Below, in pieces: positions 7,328 through 16,318 of a stretch of DNA of 41,643 nt. The position numbers and the translations under genes were made by a program. The notes under the pieces were generated by a model. The model worked only from the letters and a program-made list of their open reading frames with translations, did no database searches and was not told where the DNA came from. Within the stretch, counting starts at the first letter, position 1; every line of letters begins with the position of its first letter. This stretch comes from Spirochaetales bacterium (GTDB lineage: Bacteria > Spirochaetota > Spirochaetia > Treponematales > Treponemataceae), in assembly GCA_003246765.1 (NCBI GenBank), contig QKDA01000208.1, positions 1 to 41,643 of the forward strand. Direction: 5' to 3'.

Positions 7328-8487
7328 CGGCCCAGGCGGGGCATGCCGGGGCGCCCGTGAACCTCCTGGCCCGGCTGGGCTATTCCGCCGCTGAGATCGA
7401 GGGGCGGCTGGAGGGAATCTGGTTTTCCGTTTTTGATCCCGCCTCCCCCGATTCCTTTTACCGGGAACGCGGCGACGGTACTGCCTTCGTGTTCGACACG
7501 GGCAACGACGACGTGCGGACCGAGGGCATGAGCTATGCCATGATGATGGCCCTCCAGCGAAACCGGCAGGACGTGTTCGACCGTCTCTGGGCCTGGACGA
7601 TGAGGCACATGTACCTGGAGGAGGGGCTCCACCGGGGCTACTTCGCCTGGTCCTGCTCCCTGGAGGGAAAGAAGAACGCCTTCGGTCCCGCCCCGGACGG
7701 CGAGGAATACTTCGCCCTGGCCCTCCTGTTCGCCGAGAGCCGGTGGGGCAACCGGGATGAGGGAGGCGGAACCCCCGCGCTCTACGATTACGGAGCCCAC
7801 GCCCGGCGTCTCCTGGAGCTCTGCGTGCGCCGGGACGAGACCGTCGGCGGCATGCCCATGTGGGACCGCCAGCGGCGCCTGATCAAGTTCATCTGCGAGG
7901 CGGATTTTTCGGACCCTTCATACCATCTGCCCCACTTTTACCGGCTTTTCGCGGAGCGGGGGAATCCCTCCGACGCTGCCTTCTGGCGGGAGGCAGCCGA
8001 GGCGAGCTCCCGATATATAGCCCTGTGCGCCCATGCCGAAACGGGACTTTCCCCGGAATATGCCCACTGGGACGGCGCTCCCAACGACGATAACGGATTC
8101 GGCGGCTATTACAGCGACGCCTACCGGGTGGCCGCGAATATCGGCCTCAATGCCGCCTGGGGTGACCCGGACCCGTCTCTCCGGGCCGTGGCTGACCGGC
8201 TCCTGCGCTTTTTTGACGGGATCGACCCGAAGGACTACCGAAAGTACGCCCTGGACGGCACCCCCCTCGGGATTCCGGCCCTCCATCCCTTAGCGATCGC
8301 GGCGACCAACGCCCAGGCTGCCTTGGCTCTGTGGGATCAGGAGAGCCAGACCCTGCCGGCCCACGCCGAACGGGCGGTACGCCTGTTTTGGGAAATGCCG
8401 CCGCGGGCCGGGACCCGCCGCTATTACGACAACTGCCTTTATTTCTTCGCCCTTCAGGCCCTCGCCGGGGAGTACCGCGTCTGGTAA
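7324..8487 (+). CDS. GH8 reducing-end xylose-releasing exo-oligoxylanase
   Basis: A 387-residue cytoplasmic GH8 enzyme of the Rex type, which trims xylose from the reducing end of xylo-oligosaccharides and so complements the GH3 enzyme. The catalytic acid is Glu67 in DDVRTEGMSYAMM, matching Glu70 of the Bacillus halodurans enzyme. The probable base is Asp265 in GGYYSDAYRVAANIG, matching Asp263. Other family blocks are HRGYFAWSC, APDGEEYFALALLFA and HWDGAPNDDNGFGGYY. Length equals the family norm and there is no signal peptide. Its ATG overlaps the GH3 stop (ATGA at 7324-7327). No hairpin terminator is evident before the convergent nrdJ. Confidence 0.92.
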   Translation: MTAQAGHAGAPVNLLARLGYSAAEIEGRLEGIWFSVFDPASPDSFYRERGDGTAFVFDTGNDDVRTEGMSYAMMMALQRNRQDVFDRLWAWTMRHMYLEEGLHRGYFAWSCSLEGKKNAFGPAPDGEEYFALALLFAESRWGNRDEGGGTPALYDYGAHARRLLELCVRRDETVGGMPMWDRQRRLIKFICEADFSDPSYHLPHFYRLFAERGNPSDAAFWREAAEASSRYIALCAHAETGLSPEYAHWDGAPNDDNGFGGYYSDAYRVAANIGLNAAWGDPDPSLRAVADRLLRFFDGIDPKDYRKYALDGTPLGIPALHPLAIAATNAQAALALWDQESQTLPAHAERAVRLFWEMPPRAGTRRYYDNCLYFFALQALAGEYRVW

Positions 8488-8539
8488 AGGGACGCGGCGC
8501 GGGCGCGATCCGCAACCCGATTCTTCCGGGCGGCGTTTC

Positions 8540-10828
8540 CTAGCTGCACTTGCTGTAGCCGCAGCTCACGCAGGTTACGCAGCCGTCCCGGAAGGTCAGG
8601 CTTTCGCCGCATTCCGGGCACTTTCCGTCGCTGGTGACCACCTCTTCCCCGTCGCGAATGTAGGCCTTCAAGACCCGGGCGATGGCCCTCTCCACGTCGG
8701 CGAAATTCGTGTCCTTTTGGAGCTGGCTCACGATGAACTGCAGGGGGGTTCCGTGCCTGAGGGACATGGAAACCAGCCTTGCCAGGGAGGCGTCGGGGGA
8801 ATCGAAATTCCTGGTGACGTCTTCGAGAATCACCTCGTCGCCGTCGGCGCCGATCACGAGGTCGTAGCGCCCGGATTCCACCTTTCTCACCCGGGCCTTC
8901 AGGGGCTTGCCGTTTTCCTCAATCCCCAGGCCGATCCTCCTCTCGGGGTCGTCGATCACGAACAGCTCGTAGAGACTGCCTTCCAGGAAGCCCGGAATCA
9001 CCAGGTAGCTTCGCTTGCCTCCTCCCACGCGCCATATCTCCGCCTCCAGCACCTCCGGGCGGTTCGGGGCCACCCGCCGGGAGAGGCCCTGCTCCTTTTT
9101 ATCCGTGTATTCGAGAATTCCCTTCATGCTCCCCTCGGGGTTGAAGGTGGTAAATCCCTTCAGTCCCTTTTCGTAGGCGTACATAAAAAGCTTTTTATAT
9201 TCCTCGAAGGCCGTCGCCGGCGGAAGGTTGAGGGTTTTGGAGATGCTGTGGTCCACGTACTTCTGGAATACCGCCTGCATGTCGATGGACCGGTAGGGAT
9301 CGATTTCGACGGTAGTCACGAAACGGCGCCGGGCCTCCTCCGAGTCGGCCTCCCTTCCCGAGTCGAGCCAGAGCTTCCAGGCCCAGTCGTACACCTCCTC
9401 GGTTCTCGTCTCGTCCCCCACGCCGGTACGGATGGTCCTGCGGAAGGAGCGCGCGAAGATGGGCTCGATTCCCGAGGAGCAGTTCTGCCCCACGCTGAGG
9501 GAGGTGGTTCCCGTGGGGGCCACCGTGTTGAGCTGCACGTTCCTCATGCCCTGCCTCCGGATCTTCTCCCGGATTTCCTCCGGAAGGGTTTTCGGGAAGT
9601 TGCCCTGGAGGAATTTTTCCGCGTCGAAGGCGGGGAAGCTTCCCTTTTCGGCGGCGAGGTCGCTGGAGGCGGAGTAGGAAGCGTCCCGGAGGGCCCGGGC
9701 GACCCTTTCGGCGAACTCCAGGGACTCGGGGGAGCCGTAGGAGTGGCCCAGCATGGCCAGGGCGTCGGCGAGGCCCGTGAACCCGAGGCCGATCCTGCGC
9801 CACTGGCGCGAGAAGGTCCTGATCTTCTCCAGGGGATAGGCGGTGGCGTCCAGCACGTCGTCCAGGAAGCGGATTCCCGTCGCGGCGGTCCGCGCGAAGG
9901 CCTCAAAGTCGAAGGCGGCCCCCTCAAAGGGGTCTCCCGAGGGGGAGCTCACGAAGGCGGCGAGGTTTATCGACGAAAGGCAGCACAGGGAGTAGGCGGG
10001 CATCACGAGCTCGCCGCAGGGGTTTACCCTGTCCATCTTGAAGGCCCACCAGCCGTTGTTGAAGCGCTCCACCGTGTCCGCGTTGAATATTCCCGGCTCG
10101 TTGTGGGTGAAGGCGTTCTTCGCCAGAAGGTCCCAGAGTTCCCGGGCCTTCATGGTCTTGAAGACCCGGCCCCTAAAAACGAGGTCCCAGTCGGCGTCCT
10201 TCCTGACCGCCTCGATAAAGGCGTCGGTTACCTTTACGGAGATGTTGAACTGGGTTAGTTCCTTGTTCTCGTCCCCCCGCTTGGCGGTAATGAAGGCCTC
10301 TATCTCGGGATGGGAGATGTCCAGGAGGGCTATGTGGGCGCTCCTTCGCTGGCCGCCGGTCATGATGGTCTTCGCGGACTGATCGAAGATGCGGAGGAAC
10401 GAAAGAACCCCCGAGGACTCCCCGCCCCCGGAAAGGGGTGTGCCCTTGGGCCGGAGCTTCGAGGCGTCGAATCCGACGCCTCCCCCCATCTTGCTTATAA
10501 CCGCATCCTCCCGGAGGGACTCGTAGATCGATTCAAGGTCGTCCTCTATATCGATGGTGAAGCAGTTGTTGTAGTTCTTTACGGGGCTCTCGGGGCGGGC
10601 GTTCGCCAGGATCCGTCCCGCCGGCTGGAGCCTCCCGGAGACCAGCTCCCCGTAAAAGAGGTCAGTCCATTTTTCGCGAAGTTCCTCCGTGGCCTCCGCG
10701 GAGGCGATCTCCCGGGCAACGGCGAGGAAGACCTCCTCGGCGCTTTTCTCCCCGTGAAGACAGTATTTTTGGCGGAATATTTCCTCGCTGATGGGCTGCT
10801 GCCAGGTCCAGCGTTGAGCGGTATTCAT
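8540..10828 (-). CDS. nrdJ: Adenosylcobalamin-dependent (class II) ribonucleotide reductase
   Basis: A 762-residue single-subunit class II reductase that makes deoxyribonucleotides using coenzyme B12, without needing oxygen. Visible residues are the Cys in VKNYNNCFTI, the radical Cys and Glu in NPCGE, the paired Cys in SLCCLSSINL, and the glycine-rich ESLREDAVISKMGGGVGF. APTGTTSLSVGQNCSSGIEP marks the barrel end. The C-terminal tail has six cysteines (CPEC...CVTCVSCGYSKC), the usual thioredoxin-reduced and metal-binding tail of this class. The ATG has AAGGAG 7 nt upstream. No small subunit is adjacent, as expected. The promoter is covered by a palindrome resembling an NrdR box. Confidence 0.95.
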   Translation of the reverse strand: MNTAQRWTWQQPISEEIFRQKYCLHGEKSAEEVFLAVAREIASAEATEELREKWTDLFYGELVSGRLQPAGRILANARPESPVKNYNNCFTIDIEDDLESIYESLREDAVISKMGGGVGFDASKLRPKGTPLSGGGESSGVLSFLRIFDQSAKTIMTGGQRRSAHIALLDISHPEIEAFITAKRGDENKELTQFNISVKVTDAFIEAVRKDADWDLVFRGRVFKTMKARELWDLLAKNAFTHNEPGIFNADTVERFNNGWWAFKMDRVNPCGELVMPAYSLCCLSSINLAAFVSSPSGDPFEGAAFDFEAFARTAATGIRFLDDVLDATAYPLEKIRTFSRQWRRIGLGFTGLADALAMLGHSYGSPESLEFAERVARALRDASYSASSDLAAEKGSFPAFDAEKFLQGNFPKTLPEEIREKIRRQGMRNVQLNTVAPTGTTSLSVGQNCSSGIEPIFARSFRRTIRTGVGDETRTEEVYDWAWKLWLDSGREADSEEARRRFVTTVEIDPYRSIDMQAVFQKYVDHSISKTLNLPPATAFEEYKKLFMYAYEKGLKGFTTFNPEGSMKGILEYTDKKEQGLSRRVAPNRPEVLEAEIWRVGGGKRSYLVIPGFLEGSLYELFVIDDPERRIGLGIEENGKPLKARVRKVESGRYDLVIGADGDEVILEDVTRNFDSPDASLARLVSMSLRHGTPLQFIVSQLQKDTNFADVERAIARVLKAYIRDGEEVVTSDGKCPECGESLTFRDGCVTCVSCGYSKCS

Positions 10829-10835
10829 AAAAAAT

Positions 10836-10879
10836 CTCCTTAATGCGCTATGTATAGCGTATTAAGGAGTAATTGTCAA
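10836..10879 (-). promoter_or_regulatory. nrdJ promoter with overlapping palindromic operator (NrdR-box-like)
   Basis: On the minus strand, TTGACA (10879-10874), a 17-bp spacer and TATACA (10856-10851) form a near-ideal sigma-70 promoter, predicting transcription from about 10844. A 34-bp palindrome (10836-10869) with 15 of 17 arm positions paired is centred on the -10 box and reaches the Shine-Dalgarno. Its core ACGCTATACATAGCGC agrees with the known NrdR consensus (ACACWATATATWGTGT) at about 12 of 16 positions. Because half the palindrome lies upstream of the predicted start, it is best read as a DNA operator, not an RNA hairpin. Confidence 0.7.
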
Positions 10880-10939
10880 TTTATGGCACTATAAAAAGGG
10901 TCTCGGGGCAGATTCCCCTCGGGGGTTGCTACCCGGCGC

Positions 10940-11446
10940 TCAGGCCTCCCGGGCGGCCTTGAGCACCGGCGCATAGTCCGGTTCCTGCGCGATTTCCCCG
11001 ACCTGCTGGGTATAGACCACCCGGTCGTTCCGGTCCACCACCACAACCGCCCGGGAAAGGAGGCCCGCCAGGGGGCCGTCCGTCATCTCGCAGCCCCAGG
11101 CCTTTCCGAAGTCCCTGTTCCTCATCTCCGAGAGGGTCACGATCCTCGAAAGGTTTTCGGCCCCACAAAAGCGGGAGGCGGCGAAGGGCAGGTCCCGGGA
11201 CACGTTAATAACCACCGCGTCCGGCAGGGACGCCGCTTCCCGGTCAAAGCGCCGGGCGCTGGCTGCGCAGACTCCCGTGTCCAGGCTCGGGGTAATATTG
11301 AAAATTTTCACCTTTCCCGCGAAATCCGCGAGGGACACGTCCTTCAGGTCCGCCGCGGTGAGCGTGAAGTCTGGGGCCTTGTCCCCGATCGCCGGGAGGG
11401 AACCCGAGGTATGCACGTTATTTCCCTTGAAGGTTATGGTCGCCAT
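10940..11446 (-). CDS. tpx: Thiol peroxidase (atypical 2-Cys peroxiredoxin)
   Basis: A 168-residue Tpx that reduces hydrogen and lipid peroxides using thioredoxin. The peroxidatic Cys60 lies in TPSLDTGVCAASARRF and the resolving Cys94 in ASRFCGAENL, the Tpx spacing. The N-terminus VHTSGSLPAIGDKAPDFTL is family-typical and the length matches the family (about 165-170). The ATG has GGAGG at good distance. Its upstream region (11447-11535) is AT-rich and holds the promoter. It lies between nrdJ and hemerythrin, suggesting a group for life with occasional oxygen, although each gene seems to have its own promoter. Confidence 0.95.
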   Translation of the reverse strand: MATITFKGNNVHTSGSLPAIGDKAPDFTLTAADLKDVSLADFAGKVKIFNITPSLDTGVCAASARRFDREAASLPDAVVINVSRDLPFAASRFCGAENLSRIVTLSEMRNRDFGKAWGCEMTDGPLAGLLSRAVVVVDRNDRVVYTQQVGEIAQEPDYAPVLKAAREA

Positions 11447-11535
11447 AGTATGCCTCCGTTATATTATTGTTAACGTAAGTATACAAATAAACTCAACGGG
11501 AAGGAAGGAAAATCAAGAAAACGCGGAGTCAGGGC

Positions 11536-11976
11536 TTATGATTCCTGGGTGAAACGTCCGTTTTGGGGATCCACGAAGCCCTTATGCTTCATCCATACGG
11601 CGTACACCAGGTCGGAACCGGTCATGTGGGTGAGAAACCAGTCCTTCACGAACTGAAGAACCGAGTCCGTCACGGGCATGGCGCCGTCCCGGGTCTGTTC
11701 AAGGAGCTCGTCGATCTGCCTGACCAGGAGTCCGTGGATGCCCCGGTGGGAGTCCCTCTCGGGGTAGAGGAAGAGGTCAAAATAACGCTCCTCCGCGGCG
11801 AAGTGCTCCTTGATTTCCGCGGAAATCTCGCCGAGAACCGCTTCTATTTCGCCCTGGTTCCCGCCGCCTTTAACGCGGTCATGGAGCTCGTTGATGAGCC
11901 GTATGAGGTTTTGATGCTGGGCGTCCACCTCGACGATACCGAGATTGAGACTGTCGTTCCAGTTGATAAAGGCCAT
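11536..11976 (-). CDS. Bacteriohemerythrin
   Basis: A 146-residue single-domain oxygen-binding di-iron protein. All seven canonical iron ligands are present at family spacing: His21, His58, Glu62, His77, His81, His117 and Asp122 (for example HFAAEERYF, HRGIH and HMTGSD). It is cytoplasmic with no fused signalling domain, so it is more likely to store, deliver or scavenge oxygen than to sense it for chemotaxis. A TACAAT element (11987-11982) ends 5 nt before the ATG with no Shine-Dalgarno, so the message may be leaderless. This promoter abuts the terminator of the ABC operon upstream. Confidence 0.95.
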   Translation of the reverse strand: MAFINWNDSLNLGIVEVDAQHQNLIRLINELHDRVKGGGNQGEIEAVLGEISAEIKEHFAAEERYFDLFLYPERDSHRGIHGLLVRQIDELLEQTRDGAMPVTDSVLQFVKDWFLTHMTGSDLVYAVWMKHKGFVDPQNGRFTQES

Positions 11977-11990
11977 GGCCCATTGTATCG

Positions 11991-12021
11991 AAAAAAAAGC
12001 CCCCCGTACACCGGGAGGCTT
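11991..12021 (-). terminator. Rho-independent terminator of the amino-acid ABC operon
   Basis: On the minus strand a 10-bp stem (arms 12021-12012 and 12006-11997, one G-U pair, 5-nt loop) is followed by eight U. It lies 24 bp past the stop of the ATPase gene and just before hemerythrin. Confidence 0.88.
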
Positions 12022-12045
12022 GAAAGGGCGCCGCGCGGGGCCGGC

Positions 12046-12777
12046 TTAGAGTATATGCTCCAGGAACTGCCTCGCCCGCTCGGTTTTGGGGTTGCTGAAG
12101 AATTCCTCCGGCGGGGCCGATTCCACGATCTGGCCCCCGTCCATGAAACAGACCCGGTTCGCGGCGGCCCGGGCGAAACCCATCTCGTGGGACACCACGA
12201 GCATGGTCATGCCCTCCTTGGCAAGGTCCGTCATCACGTCCAGGACTTCCTTGATCATCTCGGGATCCAGGGCGCTGGTGGGCTCGTCGAAAAGCATCAC
12301 CGAGGGGTTCATGGCCAGGGCGCGGGCGATGGCGACCCGCTGCTGCTGGCCCCCGGAGAGCTGGTCCGGGAAGGAGTCGGCCTTGTCCCGGAGCCCTACC
12401 TTGTCGAGGAGTCTCAGGGCTGTCTCGGTAGCCTCGGCGCGGCTTTTTTTCTGCACCGTCATGGGGGAGAGGACGATGTTGCCCACGCAGGAAAGGTGGG
12501 GAAAGAGGTTGAAGCTCTGGAAGACCATGCCCGCCTCTTCCCGCACGAGGCGAATGTCGGTTTTGGGGCTTCTCACGCTCCGGCCGTCCACTACGATGTC
12601 GCCGCCGTCCAGGTGCTCCAGCCGGTTGATCGAGCGGAGGAGGGTGCTCTTTCCCGAACCCGAGGGCCCGATGAGGAGGACTACCTCTCCCTTCTCGATC
12701 TCCATGTTTATGCCCTTCAGGACTTCCAGGGAACCGAAGCTCTTGCGGGCGTCCTTGATCTCAATGATTGCGGCCAT
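12046..12777 (-). CDS. Polar amino-acid ABC transporter, ATP-binding subunit
   Basis: A 243-residue GlnQ/HisP-type ATPase that powers amino-acid import at the inner face of the membrane. Motifs in order: Walker [10 protein letters not shown] (about 37-45), Q-loop in [13 protein letters not shown], signature [16 protein letters not shown], Walker [13 protein letters not shown] and the H-loop in VVSHEMGFA. Length is typical. Its ATG lies inside the 3' end of the permease gene (17-bp overlap), so translation is coupled. It is the last gene of a binding protein, permease, ATPase operon that ends at the terminator just downstream. Confidence 0.95.
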   Translation of the reverse strand: MAAIIEIKDARKSFGSLEVLKGINMEIEKGEVVLLIGPSGSGKSTLLRSINRLEHLDGGDIVVDGRSVRSPKTDIRLVREEAGMVFQSFNLFPHLSCVGNIVLSPMTVQKKSRAEATETALRLLDKVGLRDKADSFPDQLSGGQQQRVAIARALAMNPSVMLFDEPTSALDPEMIKEVLDVMTDLAKEGMTMLVVSHEMGFARAAANRVCFMDGGQIVESAPPEEFFSNPKTERARQFLEHIL

Positions 12778-13600
12778 GATTTTTCAACCTGTCTTCCATG
12801 AGCGCCACGAGGCGCGAAAAGAATAGCGTCAGCACGAGATAGATCAGGGCGACGACGGTATAGCTCTCGAAATAATTGAAGGACGTGGAGGCGTATTCCC
12901 GGCCCCGCCTTAGAAGGTCGGATACCGCGAGGATCGACACGAGGGAGGAGTCCTTCAGGAGGGCGATAAATTCGTTTCCGATGGGCGGGAGTATTACCTT
13001 GACCGTCTGGGGAAGAATTACCTTCCAGATGGCCTGGGCCCGGCTCATGCCGAGGGCCAGGGCCGCTTCCATCTGTCCCTTGGGTATGGACTGAATGCCG
13101 GCGCGGAATATCTCGGCCTCGTAGGCTCCGTAGCAGATCGTCATGGCGAGCACCGCCGAGGCGGGTCCGTTGAGGTGCATGATCGATCCGAGAGGGGTCT
13201 TGTTGATCAGGGGAGGCAGGGCGTAATAGATATAGAAGAGCTGGACCAGCAGGGGGATGCCCCGAACCACTTCCACGTAGACCGTGGCGGCGAGGTTGAT
13301 CGGCTTGAAACGGGAGATCCGCCCGAGACCCGCGAGGAGTCCCACCACGAGGGCTCCGAGGATGGCCTGAACGGTAACGGTAAAGGTCGCGATGATTCCG
13401 TCGGGAACGAAGGCAAGGATCTTGAGATAGGGATCGGCGTGGCGGAAAGGCAGATACGCGAGGAGGGCGATGGCACCGAAGAAGGAGATGTTCCACGCGG
13501 ACAGAACCCCCTTGTCCCCCCCGTGGGGGATAAGGGTTCCGTCCGTGACGGTGATCACCTCCGGCGCCCTCTGGCGCTCAGATTGAGGTGATCCCGCCAT
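12761..13600 (-). CDS. Polar amino-acid ABC transporter, permease subunit
   Basis: A 279-residue membrane permease of the HisMQ family. The EAA loop that docks the ATPase is [20 protein letters not shown]. Family blocks [23 protein letters not shown] and [20 protein letters not shown] are clear. An extra hydrophobic segment (about residues 38-50) precedes the usual first helix, so it is slightly longer than average. The ATG immediately follows the stop of the binding-protein gene with no gap. No strong Shine-Dalgarno is visible, so coupling to upstream translation is likely. A single permease implies a homodimer. Confidence 0.93.
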   Translation of the reverse strand: MAGSPQSERQRAPEVITVTDGTLIPHGGDKGVLSAWNISFFGAIALLAYLPFRHADPYLKILAFVPDGIIATFTVTVQAILGALVVGLLAGLGRISRFKPINLAATVYVEVVRGIPLLVQLFYIYYALPPLINKTPLGSIMHLNGPASAVLAMTICYGAYEAEIFRAGIQSIPKGQMEAALALGMSRAQAIWKVILPQTVKVILPPIGNEFIALLKDSSLVSILAVSDLLRRGREYASTSFNYFESYTVVALIYLVLTLFFSRLVALMEDRLKNHGRNH

Positions 13601-14377
13601 TTAGTGGAGCCACTTCGCGGAGATCGCGTCGAGGGTGCCGTCGGCCTTGATCTTCTCGAGGCCTTCGTTGAGGATCTTGAGGGTAGCCTCGTCGCCCTTC
13701 TTCACTGCGATTCCCAGCCACTCGTCGGTGAAGGGGGTTCCCACGATCTTGAGCTTGCTCTTGTATTCGTCGTTCTGGAGGGCGAAGTCCGCGGCGATGG
13801 GGCTGTCCGCCACCACGCCGTCGATGCGTCCCAGGGCGAGGTCGGCGAAGGCGAGGCCCACTTCGTCGTAGGTCGCGAGGGTCACTCCCTCAACCTTTCC
13901 GGTCTCGATGGCCCCGGTGGTGCCGATCTGGGCGCCCACCTTCTTGCCCTTGAGGTCCGCGAGGACGGTGACGCCCTCGGCGGCGGCCCCGACCACGAGC
14001 ACCTGTCCCGCGTTGCAGTAGGGAACCGTGAAGTCCATGGTGCCCTTGCGTTCTTCGGTAATGGTGACGGAGGAGCAGATGGCGTCGTAGTCGCCCGCGG
14101 CGAGACCCGCGAAGATGCCGTCCCAGGCGGTGTTCTTGATCTCGATGGCGACGCCCGTGGCCTTGGAAAGGGCTGCGAGCATGTCCGGCCCGAACCCGAC
14201 GATTTCCTTGTTTTCGTTTACGAATTCCATGGGAGGCCAGGTGGCGTCCGCCGCGATAACGAGTTTGGTCTTCTGGGCGGGAGCTGCGGCTTCCTTCTTT
14301 GAACAGCCCGCAAGGGCGGCGGCGGCTACCGCGACCGCAGATACCGCGGCAACGGCCGCGAGAGTGCGCTTGGTCAT
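13601..14377 (-). CDS. Polar amino-acid ABC transporter, substrate-binding lipoprotein
   Basis: A 258-residue SBP_bac_3 protein. The N-terminus is a lipoprotein signal ending in LAGC, so the mature protein is anchored at Cys25. Family motifs include ADATWPPMEFVNENKEIVGF, WDGIFAGLAAGDYDAICSS and the ligand-contacting Arg in SVTITEERKGTMDFT. LGRIDGVVADSPIAADF supplies the usual Asp that binds the amino group. The exact amino acid is not readable. AAGGAGG lies before the ATG and a strong promoter lies further upstream. First gene of the import operon. Confidence 0.93.
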   Translation of the reverse strand: MTKRTLAAVAAVSAVAVAAAALAGCSKKEAAAPAQKTKLVIAADATWPPMEFVNENKEIVGFGPDMLAALSKATGVAIEIKNTAWDGIFAGLAAGDYDAICSSVTITEERKGTMDFTVPYCNAGQVLVVGAAAEGVTVLADLKGKKVGAQIGTTGAIETGKVEGVTLATYDEVGLAFADLALGRIDGVVADSPIAADFALQNDEYKSKLKIVGTPFTDEWLGIAVKKGDEATLKILNEGLEKIKADGTLDAISAKWLH

Positions 14378-14414
14378 GAATGATCCTCCTTAAGGATTAG
14401 GGAAAAGGTAGTTT

Positions 14415-14462
14415 ATTGTACATATTTATGCATGAGCTGTCAACGAAATGCAATATTTATGC
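14415..14462 (-). promoter_or_regulatory. Promoter and direct-repeat operator of the amino-acid importer
   Basis: On the minus strand, TTGACA (14443-14438), a 17-bp spacer and TACAAT (14420-14415) make a near-consensus promoter. The decamer GCATAAATAT occurs twice, at 14462-14453 just upstream of the -35 and at 14431-14422 inside the spacer. The copies are 31 bp apart, three helical turns, on the same face. TGCATAAATATTGCA recalls an ArgR box, but one half-site is off by a base. Repressor identity is unknown. Confidence 0.68.
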
Positions 14463-14474
14463 AAAAATCAAAGC

Positions 14475-16160
14475 CTAGAGCACCGAAATTCGGTTTCGTC
14501 CGGTGCGTTTCGCCTGGTAGAGGGCGGCGTCGGCCCGGAGGAAGAGGCCGTCGAAGGAATCGTCCTGGTGGTTGTTGGTAATGCCCATGCTGACGGTCAC
14601 GTGAACCGCCTCGCCCCGCTCTGAATAGACGTAATCCGTGATGATCGCTTCCTTGATGGACTCCGCGATCGCTATGGCGGCCCGTTCCGTCGCCCCCGGC
14701 AGGAAGATGAGGAATTCGTCGCCCCCGTACCGGCAGGCGATGTCGCTCTTTCTCACGTTCGACCGTATCCGTTCCCCAACCTTGGTGAGTATCATGTCTC
14801 CCGTCAGGTGCCCGTAGCTGTCGTTGATCAGCTTGAAGTTGTCCAGGTCGAGCATGATCACCGCGGATTCCGGGGGAATTTCCTCGGCGTTGTTGAGCCG
14901 GTGCACCAGGTCGTTCAGGTAGTGCCGGTTGTAGAGCCCCGTAAGGGGATCCGTGTGGGAGAGCTTTTGGTAGTATTCCTCCCGCTCGATATGGGCTTCC
15001 TTTTCCATGAGCTCCTGCTTGAACACGTCGAAGATGGCCAGGGTGAAGAGCAGGGTGTCGATGGAAGTGCCCGCGAGAAAGAAATAGTTCGAGGGAATAT
15101 AGGCCTCCAGGAGGGCCGAGGTGGACCACACCAGGGTACCGGAAAAGAGAAAGCACCATGCCAGGAGGTAGAATCGGGTTTGCCTAAGCCCGTTGAGGTA
15201 AAGCCAGGCGGTGGTCGCGATGATGGTCAGGGGAACCAGGAACCCCGTGATATAGGCGATCTGGTTGGCGACGTAGCTGAACTGGAAGATGCCGAGGACG
15301 GTCTGCGCCGCGAAGAGCGCGACCCCTGCACGGAGTACCCTGCTCATGACGGGAAGTCGGTCCCGGAGGTCGAGGAAGCGTTCGGCGAAGCGCATCATGA
15401 AGATGCCGAACCCCCCCAGGGAGACCCAGAGAATTACCTCCAGCACCGGGAAGGATATCGGGAGCATCCACAGGAACCCGTGGACCCGCAGGTGATAGGT
15501 TATAAGGAAGGCAATATAGGCGAGGTAGGTGGCAAACTTGCTGTCCTTGACCACGAGCCAGGAAAATAGGTTTACGAAGAAAACCGTGGCCAGTAGGCCG
15601 AAAAATGCCCCGAAGATGAGGCTGTCGGCGCTGGACGCCGAGATCAATTCCTCCGCCGTGAGTACGGAAAGGGGCACAGACATGATCGTGTTGGTCCTGA
15701 CCCGCACGTAAACCGTGTCCTCAGGAACGAGGTCGGAGGGGAGTTCCACGTTCCATAACCGCGTTTTCACCTTCACGGAAGAATAAGGGTATCTCTTTCC
15801 GAGCTGAACCGGTTCCCGTCCCGGGAAGTACACTTGAACGTCCTCGAGGCTGGCGTTGGTTATGTGCAGATAGGCGCCGGTTGAGGAGGGAACGCTCCCC
15901 GCCTGAAAACGGATCCAAACCGTCGCCTTGGTTCGGGGATGGTAAAAGGAAGGACGTTCAAGTCTTTCATAGGGGGCCGCCGCCGCGGCGGCGGCGTCTT
16001 GGAGGCCTGAATGGTCCATGAAGACCTCAGGCGAGACGATACGCCCCGTTGCCCCTTCCGGAGCGGGCCGGGGCAGGTAGGCGAGGAACATCGCCCCCGC
16101 AATGCCCGCGAGGGCGACCAGGAATACAGGTATGTCATTCTTCGTTTTTGGGATCTTCAT
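14475..16160 (-). CDS. Membrane diguanylate cyclase with 7TM-DISM sensor
   Basis: A 561-residue protein that makes the second messenger c-di-GMP. An N-terminal membrane anchor is followed by a periplasmic beta-sandwich of the 7TMR-DISM extracellular type (about 45-165, with VWIRFQAGS and YVRVRTNT), then seven hydrophobic segments (about 185-385). A short coiled coil precedes the GGDEF domain (about 400-561). The active site RYGGDEFLIF is intact at about residue 479, and the inhibitory I-site RKSD sits five residues before GGDEF, so product feedback is expected. No Shine-Dalgarno is evident. It is divergent from the sigma-54 gene and 97 bp upstream of the ABC operon, which has its own promoter. 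Confidence 0.92.
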   Translation of the reverse strand: MKIPKTKNDIPVFLVALAGIAGAMFLAYLPRPAPEGATGRIVSPEVFMDHSGLQDAAAAAAAPYERLERPSFYHPRTKATVWIRFQAGSVPSSTGAYLHITNASLEDVQVYFPGREPVQLGKRYPYSSVKVKTRLWNVELPSDLVPEDTVYVRVRTNTIMSVPLSVLTAEELISASSADSLIFGAFFGLLATVFFVNLFSWLVVKDSKFATYLAYIAFLITYHLRVHGFLWMLPISFPVLEVILWVSLGGFGIFMMRFAERFLDLRDRLPVMSRVLRAGVALFAAQTVLGIFQFSYVANQIAYITGFLVPLTIIATTAWLYLNGLRQTRFYLLAWCFLFSGTLVWSTSALLEAYIPSNYFFLAGTSIDTLLFTLAIFDVFKQELMEKEAHIEREEYYQKLSHTDPLTGLYNRHYLNDLVHRLNNAEEIPPESAVIMLDLDNFKLINDSYGHLTGDMILTKVGERIRSNVRKSDIACRYGGDEFLIFLPGATERAAIAIAESIKEAIITDYVYSERGEAVHVTVSMGITNNHQDDSFDGLFLRADAALYQAKRTGRNRISVL

Positions 16161-16224
16161 TTCAATTGACGCTCATTATCACCCCCCCGGCAGAGCTTTG
16201 TCAAACCGTCCGGATTTACTTAAC

Positions 16225-16318
16225 GGGAAATTATTACCCGCAGGGGGAAAGATTTTCCCAGGCTTTTCCCCTCCCCGAGCGCGGATCGGCAAAAAAAGCC
16301 CGGTATTGCGGGGAAAAA
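16225..16318. promoter_or_regulatory. Cluster of GGGGAAA/TTTTCCCC boxes, candidate activator sites
   Basis: Upstream of the sigma-54 promoter are GGGAAA (16225), GGGGGAAA (16243-16250) facing TTTTCCC (16253-16259), CTTTTCCCC (16263-16271) and GCGGGGAAAAAC (16308-16319). They lie about 15-110 bp before the promoter, where enhancer-binding proteins bind, and pair as inverted repeats. Binding by the NtrC-type regulator at 18238 is an inference. Confidence 0.38.

Noticed and set aside
8717-10258. Plus-strand open frame antisense to nrdJ
   Set aside because: The minus strand encodes an unmistakable class II reductase.
11447-11500. PerR or Fur box before tpx
   Set aside because: The AT-rich stretch matches the PerR consensus at about 10 of 15 positions, no better than expected for AT-rich promoter DNA.
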